Shown here piece after piece: positions 48,363 through 58,173 of a DNA stretch of 64,000 nt (the first letter of the stretch is position 1; every line of letters begins with the position of its first letter). The notes beneath the pieces are model-generated. The model made no database searches. It was not told the origin of the DNA and saw only the letters and a program-made list of their open reading frames with translations. This DNA is from Emiliania huxleyi CCMP1516. Its lineage: Eukaryota > Haptophyta > Isochrysidales > Noelaerhabdaceae. The DNA lies in assembly GCF_000372725.1 (NCBI RefSeq), contig NW_005201792.1, positions 1,190,022 through 1,254,021 of the forward strand, given 5' to 3'. Both the position numbers and the translations under genes were made by a program.

Positions 48363-48770
48363 ATGCACCGGGCAAAGAAGGACGCTGCAGAAGCGGTTGG
48401 AGAGGCAGCCGGCGTCTGCCGTCACAACGAGTCCCAGCGCTGGTTGGACATGCGCGTCGGCTCGCCCGAGGACTGCTATCGCGACCCTCCCGTCGTGCCG
48501 CAGCCTCCGACGAGCTCTGCAACCGAGGAGAGTGAGGGTGCGCCTCCCCTCACTGCTGGCCTGGCTGCGCACCGCCCCACAAAGCACCCCCTCGAGCATC
48601 TCTACAAGTACAAGTAGAAGGGCGACCTTCTCCAAGTCGTCAACGCGCCCGGCGGCTCCGGCAAGACTTTAGCCTTGGCCACCCTCCTTGCGGAGCAGGA
48701 GGAGATCCGCTCTCGGTCGGCAACGTGGCAGCTAGTCGAGGGACTCGGTAGTTGTGACCCCCCTGAGTGA
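48363..48770 (+). pseudogene. P-loop NTPase/helicase-like fragment with in-frame stop
   Basis: One frame runs from 48363 through TAG at 48615-48617 to TGA at 48768-48770. After the stop it reads LLQVVNAPGGSGKTLALATL, a Walker A motif (GGSGKT) in the context seen in PIF1-like and Helitron-type helicases. No Walker B or later helicase motif follows. It is therefore a decayed or truncated fragment, probably of mobile origin given the repeats on both sides. Confidence 0.5.
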
Positions 48771-49258
48771 GGACAGGGAGAGAGAGAGCTTTTGTGGTGC
48801 TGGTGTACGCAATAACGGGACAGGGTAGTCGTTCTCTCTAGCTCCCCTTCTAGCTCTTAGCATGAGCTGTGCCCTGTGTCCGACCCCTTTTGCGCAGCAA
48901 CACCTTAAACTTTTAGGCCCTCCAAATTCGGGTCGGAGCGTAGCGGAGTGGGCCCCGAGTTTGAAAAGGGCGACGGACGCTTGCGTCCTAGCCTCCAACA
49001 ACGCCTCCCCGGCGCAGAGGGGCCCCCGGAGGGATGCACAACCGCTCCACGCCACGCCGCTTGCGGCGGTCCTCTTGAAGAAAGAAAGAAAACAGAGAAG
49101 CCAAGGGAGGGATGGGAGGACGGCACGCCGCCACCACACAGGGATTTTAAGGAGAGGTGTGTGATGCGGTCCTCTTCCCAGCTCCGTCTTTATTTTTTCT
49201 CTGTAACGGCGCCGGTGCGAACCGCCCGCAGCCGCCGAGAGCGCGCTTTCGCGTCTCC
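48771..49258. other. Duplicated segment and 5' flank of the phosphatase gene
   Basis: Positions 48946-49078 duplicate ~47874-48006. The second copy is interrupted by retroposon copy e and resumes after it. No gene was seen. Confidence 0.55.
49077..49165 (-). mobile_element. Truncated retroposon copy with target duplication (family R1, copy e)
   Basis: This 89-bp minus-strand copy has only the 3' tail of the family (the ccctgtgtggtggcggcgtg block, then cccatccctcccttggc and (TTTC)n). It is flanked by an exact 11-bp repeat, gcggtcctctt, at 49066-49076 and 49166-49176. The paralogous segment near 48000 has the same flanking sequence without the insert, so it gives an empty-site reference. Confidence 0.9.
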
Positions 49259-50534
49259 ATGGACCGTGGCGTCCGGCTGCTGAGACCGTCGGCAGCGTCC
49301 GCCGTCGCCGGCTTCGCGGCCGGCGCGCTCGCTGGCGCGGCTGTGCTTGCGCTCTGGCTGCGCCGGCTGCGCCGCAACCTGCCGCTCTTGCTCGAGCGGG
49401 CGAGGCACGAGCGGCTGCCTCCACTGGTCGTCCTCGTGCGGCACGGCGAGTCGCAGGGCAACGCAGACCACACGCTGTACCGCACCAAGCCGGACAACCT
49501 GATCGAGGTGACTGAGCTGGGCACCGAGCAGGCCGAGGCGGCCGGCCGTCGCATTCGCGGCATCGTCGGCAGCCGCCGCGCCCACCTCTTTGTGAGCCCT
49601 TTCCAGCGCACGCTCCAGACGGCGCGTTCGATTGAGCGCGCCTTTGATGCCGGCCAGATCGTGCGCACCTCCATCGACCCTCGGATCCGCGAGCAGGAGT
49701 TTGGCAACCTGCAGGAGCCAGGACCGCATCGGCGCGACCACGCGCTGCTGCGGCAGGAGCAGCAGATCGTCGGCCGCTTCTGGTCCGTCTTCGCCCCTCA
49801 CACAGGGCGAAACCTGTCCACGGCGCCTCTGCACGCGCCGTGCGCCCTGAGCAGGTACCGCTTCCCGACCGGCGAGAGCGGCGCTGACGTGTACGACCGC
49901 GTCCGCACGTGGTGGGAGTCCGCGGTGCTGCGCGTCAACCAGCTGCCCTCCTCCGACACGGGCTGCGAGGCGGTGGTCGTGGTGACGCACGGCCTGACCA
50001 TGCGGCTCATCCTGATGCAGCTCTACGGCTGGTCGCCAAAGACGTTCCACACGGCAACTCCCGCCCCTCCCCGACGCCTCCCGACCACCCGCTGCAGCGC
50101 ATTCTTCACGCCCCTGCCAGCACGTACACGCCGCCTGCCTCCACCCCCGACGACCCCAGGTGTGGAACGCGGGCAACTGCGACGTGTACGTGCTGCGCCG
50201 CCTCTCCTCCGCGGCGATGCGAGACCCGCACTCGCCCGGCCTGCGCGGGACGAGCTCGCCGTACGCCCTCGATGCCGACGTCGGCGACTCGCCGTGCTCG
50301 TCGATCGAGCTCGTGGTCGAGCTCAAGGGGGACGGCGCCAACCGCGCGCACACCTCCTCGCGCGGCAGGACGCACAGGCGCACCCTCACGCTGGAGAACT
50401 ATCTTTCGGTGCCGCCGCCGCGGACGCTGCAGACGGAGGTCGTGCGCGGCATGATTGCGCAGCAGCACGGTCTGCCCGTCGACGACATAGTCAGCATCGA
50501 CTTCGAGGCGGGGAGGGTGAGCAAGTTTCGATGA
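49259..50534 (+). CDS. Histidine phosphatase (phosphoglycerate-mutase superfamily), 3 exons
   Basis: Exons 49259-49782, 49855-50053 and 50160-50534 give 365 residues. Intron 1 is GT-AG and intron 2 GC-AG. The catalytic RHG motif is in VVLVRHGESQGNADHTLY. The second-half histidine is in VVVVTHGLTMRLILMQLYGW. RIREQEFGNLQE and FPTGESGADVYDRV supply the other conserved residues. Joining exons rebuilds FWYRFPTGES and FHTVWNAGNCDVYVL. Residues ~12-35 are a hydrophobic segment (AGALAGAAVLALWL), so the protein may be membrane-anchored or targeted. The family transfers phosphate through a phospho-histidine. Which phosphatase or mutase activity this one has cannot be told; PHM7/fungal-type membrane-proximal phosphatases are similar in order. 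The C-terminal ~90 residues are an extension. Confidence 0.87.
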
Positions 50535-50999
50535 GACTCGAGATGTGTTAGGCTAGGGCGCGCGCGCCAGCTAAGGCTTGGACGACGCGCATGTGACGCG
50601 CATCTATCTATCTCTCTCTTCACGCCTATATAGCTCTCTGCCTCTCGGCCTGGGCCACCTCTGCTGTCCGGCCTACAGTGCGCTACGGAGCTACGGTCTC
50701 CGGCGCTCGCGCCCGGACCCCCGCGGGGGTTCGCTCGCATCTCGGCTCTTATCTTTCAAAACCCAGGCTTCGGCTCCTGTGGTTTCTCTCAACTCTCTCA
50801 TTTTTGATGCTGCACATGTGGGAAACAATCAAAACTATCTCATCTCCTCGGTCAAGCTAAAGGGCCCTCGGCGACCGGCGGAGCGTCCCCTGCTTCCCGG
50901 AGCCGACGCGAGAGCACACACGACGCGTGTGCCCGAACGAGGCCCAACTGATAGTGGTGTACAGAGTCGTATCGTCGACCCTCTCGTGGCGGCGACGTG
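50535..50999. other. Intergenic between convergent genes, no gene seen
   Basis: This holds the 3' flanks of the phosphatase and exportin genes. A ctatctatctctctctc run lies near 50603-50620. No frame was supported. Confidence 0.4.
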
Positions 51000-53900
51000 T
51001 CAAAAGAGCGACTTTGCGTCGTGCCGGAAGACCGTGAGATTCTGCGTGAAGCGGTCGCGGTTCTTGGCCTCGAGGCTGTTCTGCACGTCCGCCATCAGCC
51101 GCTCGAACGCGGCTGTCAGCTTCTGCTGCCGCTCGGGCGAGGCGGCCTGCTGCTGGACGATGGACGCCTTCCACGAGGCGAAGTAGGAGGGGTTGGAGAG
51201 GATGAGCGCGAGCAGCGGCCGCGAGAGCGACCACTGGTTGGCGCAGTCCTCAAAGACAATCATGTTGAGCAGCACGGCGAGCTGCGACGAAAAGAGCTCG
51301 GGCTCGCGAGAGAGGTGCGCGGCGAGCGCAGCCTTGACGGACGAGTCGCGGTCGTCCGTCGCGGCGGCAAAGTGGAAGGCGGCTAGGTGCTCGAGGGCAG
51401 CGGCGCACTGCGACGAGATTGCAACCTCGTGCGACTTGAGGCCGGCCTGCAGGCTGCTGCAGATGTGCTGGAGGACGGGCGTGTCCAGCTCGACCAGCGT
51501 CGCGGTGTGGTTGCGCATGAGCAGCTCCATCAGGGTGAAGTAGGCCTTGCAGACCTTGGTGTACGAGAGGATCTGCTCCGTCGGCAGAGAGAGGCACAGC
51601 TTGATGATCACCTGCCCACGGCGGCGAGAGGGGTGGCGGCGAACGGGGTGGCGGCGAGAGGGGTGGCGGCGAGGGGGGTGAGGGGGATGGGGAGGCAGGG
51701 CTGGGGGGCTGCGGTGATGGTGGTGGCGGTGGCGGTAGCGTGTGTTTGGGGCGGAGGCAGCCTCGAGGCAATCGGAGAGCGCGCGGTCGCCGTACAAGGC
51801 GAAGACCCCAAAGTTGACGTAGTTGCCGCTCAGCGCGCGCGTGAGGAGCACCATGCAGAGGCAGATCCCCTTGAGCCGCTGCGCGTACGGGTCGGCGCCG
51901 GCGGGCAGCTGGTGGTCGAGGATGCGCGAGCCGTAGGCAACGACGATGGCGGAGGCGTCGCGGAAGAGGAGGATACCGTTCGGCGAGGAGGAGTCGAAGG
52001 TGAGGCGCTGCGCCTTGTTGTAGACCAGCTCGGCGTACAGCTTGAGCAGCGGCGTCGTCACCTCGGGCATCGCGTAGTAGGTCATCGCGGCGCGCTGGAA
52101 GACGGGCGTGAAGGCGGGGTAGATCCACTCGAAGAAGAGCGTGTACGTGCGGCGCGAGGAGCACGCAGCGACGATGCCGCGCAGGTCGCGCAGCGCGCCG
52201 ACGAGCGCGACGCAGACCTGCGAAACGTGGCCGAGGCGCGGGCGAGGCGTGGGCCGAGGCGCGGGCGAGGCGTGGGCCGAGGCGAGGGCGAGGCGAGGGC
52301 GGGAGGCGTGGCCGAGGGGCAGCCAAGGCCGTGCCGACCAGCGCGGCGCCTGGGGCGACGAGAACTGCTCGGGCGAGCTCTGCTCGCGCAGCTGCGTCAT
52401 GAGCTCGGTGAAGGGCTTCATGAAGGCCTTGAAGGGGCCGGCCTGGTCGTCGGAGAAGAGGAGCTTGCAGAGGGTGCAGTAAAACGTGGTGCGCAGCCGC
52501 GAGTTTGCGGCGACGTCGAGGAAGGGGAACTCGGCCGAGGTGTGGTTGGCGAGGACGAGGTGCACCGCCTCGAGCTTGAGGAGCAGCTTGCCCGACGAGT
52601 AGCCGCCCGCGAGGTCCGCGAGGAGGGTCAGCGTCTTCTCGGTGATGTCGAGGCAGTCGGAGCGCCGCTTGAGGTTGGCGATGATCTTGTTCATCAGCAC
52701 GGCGAGCACGGCGAGGTGGTCGCTCAGGTTGAGCCGCTCCTGCAGCACGGCGTAGATCTTCGAGACGGCGGTCGCCTGGTCGCCGACGTACACCTTGCGG
52801 AACTGCTGCATGAAGAAGAGGAGGGCGAGCTCGAGGTGCTGGTTGGAGCGGACCTCTCTCCGCAGCTGCACGTTGGCCGGCGCGTCGAGGAGCGAGAGCA
52901 GCTGCAGCACGATGCACGTGAGCTCGGCGTCGACGAGCTGCTGCGCCTCCGAGTTGGAGGAGGGGGTGAGGTGCGAGCCCAGCACCGTGCCGATGATGTA
53001 GACGAGCCACGCGAGCTCGCCCTCGCACTGCGAGAGGCGCGCGGCCACGTCCGCGTCCCTCGCCCGCTCGGTGGGCAGGGAGAGGAGCTGCGAGTAGAGC
53101 TTGGCGCACGGCTCGAAGAGGGAGAGGACGTAGGAGGAGGCCTGCTGCAGCTGGAAGCGGCAGAGCGAGGGGAGGGTGTCGAGCTGCTCGGTGAGCTGCT
53201 CCTCGTTGTCGAGGGGGTCGTCGGGCCCGCCGCCCGGCTCGCCCCCCTGCTGCTGCAGCGCACGGACCAGCTCCATGCGCGAGTGGATGAACGCGGTGAT
53301 CACCTGCGGAGGAGGCGGCGAGGAGGCGGGCTCGCCGCGCCGCGGGCGGGGCGGGGCCTGCGCGGGCGGGTGCGCGTGTGCGCGTGCGCGTGCGCGGGGC
53401 TGCCTGCCTCAGTCGAGTGCCTAGGAAGTGTCTAGGAAGTGCGCGGGGCTGCCTGCCTCAGTCGAGTGCCTAGGAAGTGTCTAGGAAGTGCGCGGGGCTG
53501 CCTGCCTCAGTCGAGTGCCTAGGAAGTGTCTAGGAAGTGCGCGGGGCTGCCTGCCTCAGTCGAGTGCCTAGGAAGTGTCTAGGAAGTGCGCGGGGCTGCC
53601 TGCCTCAGTCGAGTGCCTAGGAAGTGTCTAGGAAGTGCGCGGGGCTGCCTGCGGCACGTACGAGTCGAGCTGCGAGGGGACGTCGCCCTTGAGGTACGGC
53701 ATCGAGGCGACGAGCCGCGACCAGAGCGAGAGGAGGTAGTAGACCGAGTTAGCCGCCCACTGCCAGTGCTTGAACGAGTCGATCGTGAAGGTGGCCACCT
53801 AAATAAACAAACCAGCACATTGCTGATTGACCGATGAGTGAGTTCATTGTCGATCGTGAAGGTGGCCACCATCGAGATCCACTCGCGGTAGCAGTCCGCC

Positions 53901-55627
53901 TGCACGAGCTCCGACAGCTGGTAGTTCGCCTTGAGCCGCGCGAGCAGCCGGCAGAGCTCGTGGTAGTTTTCGTGCTCTGTCAGCCCGTGCTGGCTCTGCA
54001 GCAGGTGCAGCGTGCCGCGCAGCAGCCGGCCGAGGAAGGCCTGCGGCGAGGCGAGCGCGGCGAGGCGAAGCGAGCGTGTGGCGGGCGCGCGGAGCGGCCA
54101 AGGGGGTGCGGGAAGCGAGCGGGCAGGGGGTGCGCGTGGGGGTACGCGTGGAGGCTGCGGGTGGGGGGCGCGGGCGGGAGTGCGGGTGAAGCGGGCGTGG
54201 GCGGCGGATCCGGGGGACCCGTGGCGTGGGTGCGCCTGCCGGTGGCTGTCTGCCTTTGAGGGTGGCGGTGTCTCGGCTGCATCTCGGCTGCATCTCGGGA
54301 CGCATCTCGGCTGCATCTAGGCTGCATCTCGGCTGCATCTCGGGCCGCATCTCGGCCGCATCTCGGGGCGCAGTTCGCCTGCCGCTCGTCGTCGGACGAG
54401 AAGAGGGAGCGGCGCAGAGAGGCAAGGAGGACGAGCACCTCGAGCGCCTTGGAGGAGATGGGCGCGGAGGAGGCGGCGTAGATGTCGAAGAAGAGCTGCA
54501 TCGTCGCCGCCTCCTCCATCACCGAGCGCCACGAGGACGGAACCTGCGGCGCAAGGAGAGAGAAGGAGAGAGAAGGGGGAGGGGGGGGGGGGGAGGAGGA
54601 GGCTGGGGCGCGGTGGGGCGCGAACCGGCTCTGAAGGCGGGAGGTGTGGGGTCGGTCGGCGGGCGCCTGGACGGTGCCCATCTCCTCGGACGCCTCGTCG
54701 AGCGTGGTCCCGATGAAGTCGAAGCCGAGGCACGACAGGCAGAGCGAGAGCGACTGCTCTCGGATGCGGGGCTCCTCGTCGCCAGAGCAGGGGATGGCGC
54801 CTGCCAGACAAGGTAGCCAAAGAGTGGCGAGAGGGGCACCGCCGACCCGCGGTGCGACCGGCCGGGCGCGGCGCCGGTCGAGAGCTGCTGGAGCGTGCGG
54901 AGCCCAATCTGCAAGATCTGGAAGAGAGCCGTGTCGCGAAACGAGGCCGAGACCTTGCGCTGCTGCGTGAGGGAGCGAGTGTTGCCCGCCATGTTCATCT
55001 CGGCGACGAGCTGCTGGAGCAGCTGCGGCGGAGGCGGCGGAGGCGGCGGGTCAGGCGCGGCACCGGCGACGCGCGGCGCGGCGCGGCGGCTCGGTGCGTG
55101 CGGCGACGCCTGCAGGCCGAGCACGAGGTGCCCCGTCGTGGCGTGCAGAAACTTGGAAACCTCCTGCACGATCGCCTTGTGCTCCTCCCCCGACGACCAG
55201 CCGAGCTTGGTGACGGTGGCGACGATCTGCACCAGGTTGCTCGACACGAAGGGCTCGATGGACGTGCCGCGTTGCGCGAGGTACGAGAGCGTGTAGTTTC
55301 GAAAGTCCAGCTGCTGCGACGGGGTCAGGTGGTTCCACGACTGCACGAGCAGCTTCTTCAGGGCGTTGGCCGCGACGAGCTGCGCGTAGGCGTACTTTGA
55401 GTGGTCCAGCACGAACTGGCACTGCGGCAGGTATTCGGGGGTGCTCGACAGCTGCACGAGGGCAGCCTCCGCCGCCGACCGCTCGGCCGCATCCGGGGAG
55501 GTGTAGAGCGTGGCGCAATATTGCTCAAACTGCTTCAGCTGTTCGCGGGGCGCGGCGGCAGCCGGGGTCAGCGCGGAGCGGGCGGTCTCGCGGCCGGCGG
55601 GCGGTGGGCGGCTCTGACCTGGTTCAT
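51000..55627 (-). CDS. XPO7: Exportin-7 / RanBP16 nuclear transport receptor, 10 exons
   Basis: Exons are 55627-55619, 55538-55110, 55022-54875, 54800-54667, 54543-54379, 54040-53870, 53798-53649, 53303-52350, 52217-51762 and 51611-51000. Together they give 1075 residues, close to the animal protein's length. The 9-nt first exon (MNQ) joins LKQFEQYCATLY. Matches run the full length: NYTLSYLAQRG, TKLGWSSGEEHKAIV, SFRDTALFQIL, CLGFDFIGTT, SSWRSVMEEAATMQLFFDIY, NYHELCRLLARLKANYQLSE, FEWIYPAFTPVFQRA, SSPNGILLFRDAS, LSGNYVNFGVFALYGD, FEDCANQWSLSRPLL and AKNRDRFTQNL. XPO7 is an importin-beta-family receptor that carries cargo across nuclear pores with RanGTP. Seven of nine introns are GC-AG; introns 1 and 6 are GT-AG. 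Introns 5, 7, 8 and 9 are largely minisatellite. Confidence 0.96.
53394..53648. repeat. 49-bp minisatellite in XPO7 intron 7
   Basis: Units start at 53394, 53443, 53492, 53541, 53590 and 53639, exactly 49 bp apart (gcggggctgcctgcctcag...). That is five full copies and a partial. On the coding strand the array begins at the GC donor itself (53648), so the repeat unit includes the donor sequence. Confidence 0.97.
53799..53869 (-). other. XPO7 intron 6: insertion with exact 21-bp target duplication
   Basis: The 71-nt intron consists of a 21-bp copy (53849-53869) of the first 21 bases of the next exon (53778-53798) plus a 50-bp AT-rich insert (53799-53848). On the coding strand the copy supplies the donor (GTGGCC) and the insert supplies the acceptor (TTTATTTAG). 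Removal restores ISM-VATFTID in frame. Confidence 0.95.
54279..54370. repeat. 11-12-bp minisatellite in XPO7 intron 5
   Basis: Repeated gcatctcggct units, eight or so with small changes, lie at the donor end of intron 5 (54041-54378). Confidence 0.85.
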
Positions 55628-57000
55628 CGCATGTGTCGATCGCAGGGCAGTCACCTCACGGCGGGGCTTTTCGTCATTCTTTTTCGCACTACTGGGCTTT
55701 CTTTTTCGTCACTCTTCCGCCACTGGAGTCCCCTGCGCGGGCCCCGCCCCCAGCCTGGCGGCGGGGCCCTTGCGAAGGAGCGACTGGCAGAGCTGTACAG
55801 CACGCGGACGGACGATGGACAACGAAGCATTAGTTAGTAGTCTACTGACCGCCCGACCATGGCGGCTCAAGTCAATTATTAATATTGCTGGTGTCCGCCG
55901 TGCCAGGCGCCGTTCCACTTCAGCGCCGCCGGTCTGGCGCGGTTTCCTATTTGCAGTTATTGCACGCCGCGCCGCCGTCGGGCGAACGAACTTATCGGCG
56001 GCAGCAACTTACATGAGCGCCATTTTGTACTGAGCCCTGGCTGTCAGGCTGTCAGGTGCTGTCAGGTGATCTGTCTGGCTGTCGGGCACTGTCAGGCACT
56101 GTCAGGTGCCTCTGTCAGACCAGCTGTCAGGTGCTGTCAGTGCTGTCGGGTGCTGTCGGGTGCTTGTCTGTGACAGGCGAGGTGCTCTGGTGCTGTCGGG
56201 TGCTGTCGGAGCTGTCGGGTGTTGGCTGTTGCTGTCAGACGCTGTCGGAGCTGTCAGAGCTGTCAGGCTGCTGCTGCTGTCAGACGTAGGGCCGGTACTG
56301 TCAGGTCTGTCAGGTGGTGCTGTTGGGGTGCTGTCAGGCTCAGGGCTGGTGGACTAACGTTAGCACACCTCAGGGGGAGCACTGACTACAGATCGTGCCA
56401 ACACTTGGCGCAAAGGTCGGTGTTAGCAAGTTTCGCCCTGATCTCGGTCCAAGACGGCCAACGCCGTGTCCGGCACCTGCTGGCTGCTTCACGGGGATGC
56501 CCCCCCCGGACACATGCTGCAGCCCCGAGTGGATGTATTGGTCGTTTGTGGGTCCCACAAGACTACTCTAGTAGGGGCCGGGCGCTGGAGCGTCGGCGGT
56601 ACACCTGTGCAGATGTTGCACGGGTGAAATGGCTCCTCGTACAGGGTAGGAGGCAGGTGGTGGGTTTGAGTGTTGTGAGTGCTTGCAGCTGCGAGTGCAG
56701 CACCGTTTGTGACTCCCATGGATACAGTTGGGTGGGCCACGGTGCTGGGGGGCGGTCCGGTGCGCCACAACAGCCTCCCCGGCTGACCCCCATCCAGTTC
56801 GGCACCTCCATCCTGACCGTGGAACCCCAACCTCAACCGGTCATATCTCGGGCGGACTGGCACCTCAGGAGCTCATCCTGGGCGGTTTGGGGGAGTCTTG
56901 GGGGTGTACTTGAAGGTGGTAAACAGAGTTTTGCACCGCAGCTTAACCGAGGGGCGTGCTGAGCACCGTGAACGAACAGCGGACCACAGCTTATTCCCAG
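55628..57000. other. Intergenic with degenerate CTGTC repeat array
   Basis: No gene was supported. From ~56038 to 56350 short words ctgtcaggtg and ctgtcgggtg recur in degenerate tandem. A 247-residue plus frame (56219-56962) starts inside this array and has no recognised domain. 55630-56030 is the 5' flank of XPO7. Confidence 0.5.
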
Positions 57001-58123
57001 AAAGAAAGAAAACAGGCAACCCAACGGAGGGATGGGAGGACGGTACGCCGCCACCACACAGGGATTTTAGGGGAGAAGTGTGGTGTTAGCCGTCGCCCAC
57101 CCTCGGGCGTCTACCACTTCCTATCTCTCTCCGCAGTTTCTCACCAATTCTCGCAGCGACCTTCATGCCTCCTCGCGTTCTTCCCACTCTCGTCGTTCTC
57201 TCTCCTGCTGTCTCTTCCCCTGACTCATCGCTCTCCTCGGCCTCGTTCTGAGACGCCGCTGTCGTCTGCCGATCTCTTGCTCTCGCTGCTTCTCTCGCCT
57301 TTCTGTGTAACTCCGCCCTCCTCGCGGCATAATTTGGCCCCTCGAGTTTATCGAGCTCCCCTCGCGCAAGGACCACATTTCTGACTCCCACTGCGAGCAT
57401 ATCCCGCCCTGTCATGTCGTTGCTCAGGTCCACTCTCGTTTCGAGCACTTGTACCTCAACTGTCGGTGTTGGCACTGGGGTTCCCTTCGGGTATATCGTG
57501 ACAGCTGACGGCGGGATTTCCACTGGTGTTTCGTCCTCCTCGGGGTCGTCTTCCCCAGCTTCCTTGCGTTCGGCGTGGCTTACCCTCCATGCCGTGAACA
57601 GGCGCTTTATCCACTCTATATTCTTCTCTCGTTCCTCTGCCCGTGCCTTGGTCTTGTCGTTGTTTCGCACCCATGTCTGTATGGCAATCGAAGCTGCCTT
57701 CCCCACTACCTGTAGTTCACTCGTCACCTCTCCTGCTAGCTCCTCTCTCTTTCTTTCGGTTATGGTGTCCGTGAGTGCGGGCAGCGTGCAGGCAATCACG
57801 GGCGCTATTTTGTCGTACTCCCCTTCGGCGAGCGCTCCGAATCTAGACCCCATTGCCTTTAAGGAGGCTGCCCTCGCGCGTCTCAGGAATGTAGCGGTGT
57901 CTTTTGAGTCCGGCGCCGCCCGTTCGACTATTGCTGTCGCCCTCGCCGTGTGTTTGTCTAGCTTCCGCATGAAGTGACGCGCCTCTTCCTTATTTCCAGC
58001 GCAGCTGCCGCTCAGTATGTGCGCCAACGACGCCTGTGGTGGCTCACTGTCTTCTTGTTTCCAGTCGTCCCAGTCTCTCAGTTCTCCGATTCTCCTCTTG
58101 CCTCGCGCGCCTCGTGCCCTCAT
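57001..58123 (-). mobile_element. Longest retroposon copy (family R1, copy a)
   Basis: This is the reference copy on the minus strand: an ORF (58123-57086), the conserved ccctgtgtggtggcggcgta block, cccatccctccgttgggtt, and a (TTTC)n tail ending near 57001. I could not find its target duplication, because the 5' boundary upstream of 58123 is unclear. Confidence 0.75.
57086..58123 (-). CDS. Retroposon-family protein, 345 residues, unknown
   Basis: ATG at 58123 is preceded by an in-frame TAG, so the start is well bounded. The protein is highly charged and helical: KKEEARHF-type text (GNKEEARHFMRKLDKHTARA), FLRRARAASLKAMGSRFGAL, WIKRLFTAWRVSHAERKEAG, then acidic EDDPEEDETPVEIPP. A basic C-terminus (GMKVAARIGEKLRREIGSGR) ends PRVGDG. 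The C-terminal half recurs in copies b and c. No reverse transcriptase, endonuclease or zinc knuckle is seen, so it could be a gag/ORF1-like RNA-binding protein of a non-LTR element, or a captured gene. Codon use is noticeably less GC-biased than in host genes (many T-ending codons). Confidence 0.6.
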   Translation of the reverse strand: MRARGARGKRRIGELRDWDDWKQEDSEPPQASLAHILSGSCAGNKEEARHFMRKLDKHTARATAIVERAAPDSKDTATFLRRARAASLKAMGSRFGALAEGEYDKIAPVIACTLPALTDTITERKREELAGEVTSELQVVGKAASIAIQTWVRNNDKTKARAEEREKNIEWIKRLFTAWRVSHAERKEAGEDDPEEDETPVEIPPSAVTIYPKGTPVPTPTVEVQVLETRVDLSNDMTGRDMLAVGVRNVVLARGELDKLEGPNYAARRAELHRKAREAARARDRQTTAASQNEAEESDESGEETAGERTTRVGRTRGGMKVAARIGEKLRREIGSGRRPRVGDG

Positions 58124-58173
58124 TCTTTTCCTCTAGTACGATTGAATTTGGCTAATTTTTTGAAAGCTGAAAA

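Noticed and set aside
53394..53648. CRISPR-like array
   Set aside because: The 49-bp units are tandem without unique spacers and lie inside a eukaryotic intron, so this is a minisatellite.
56219..56962. 247-codon plus frame beside XPO7
   Set aside because: It begins inside a degenerate tandem array, is cysteine/serine/arginine-rich without a domain, and overlaps no plausible splice structure.
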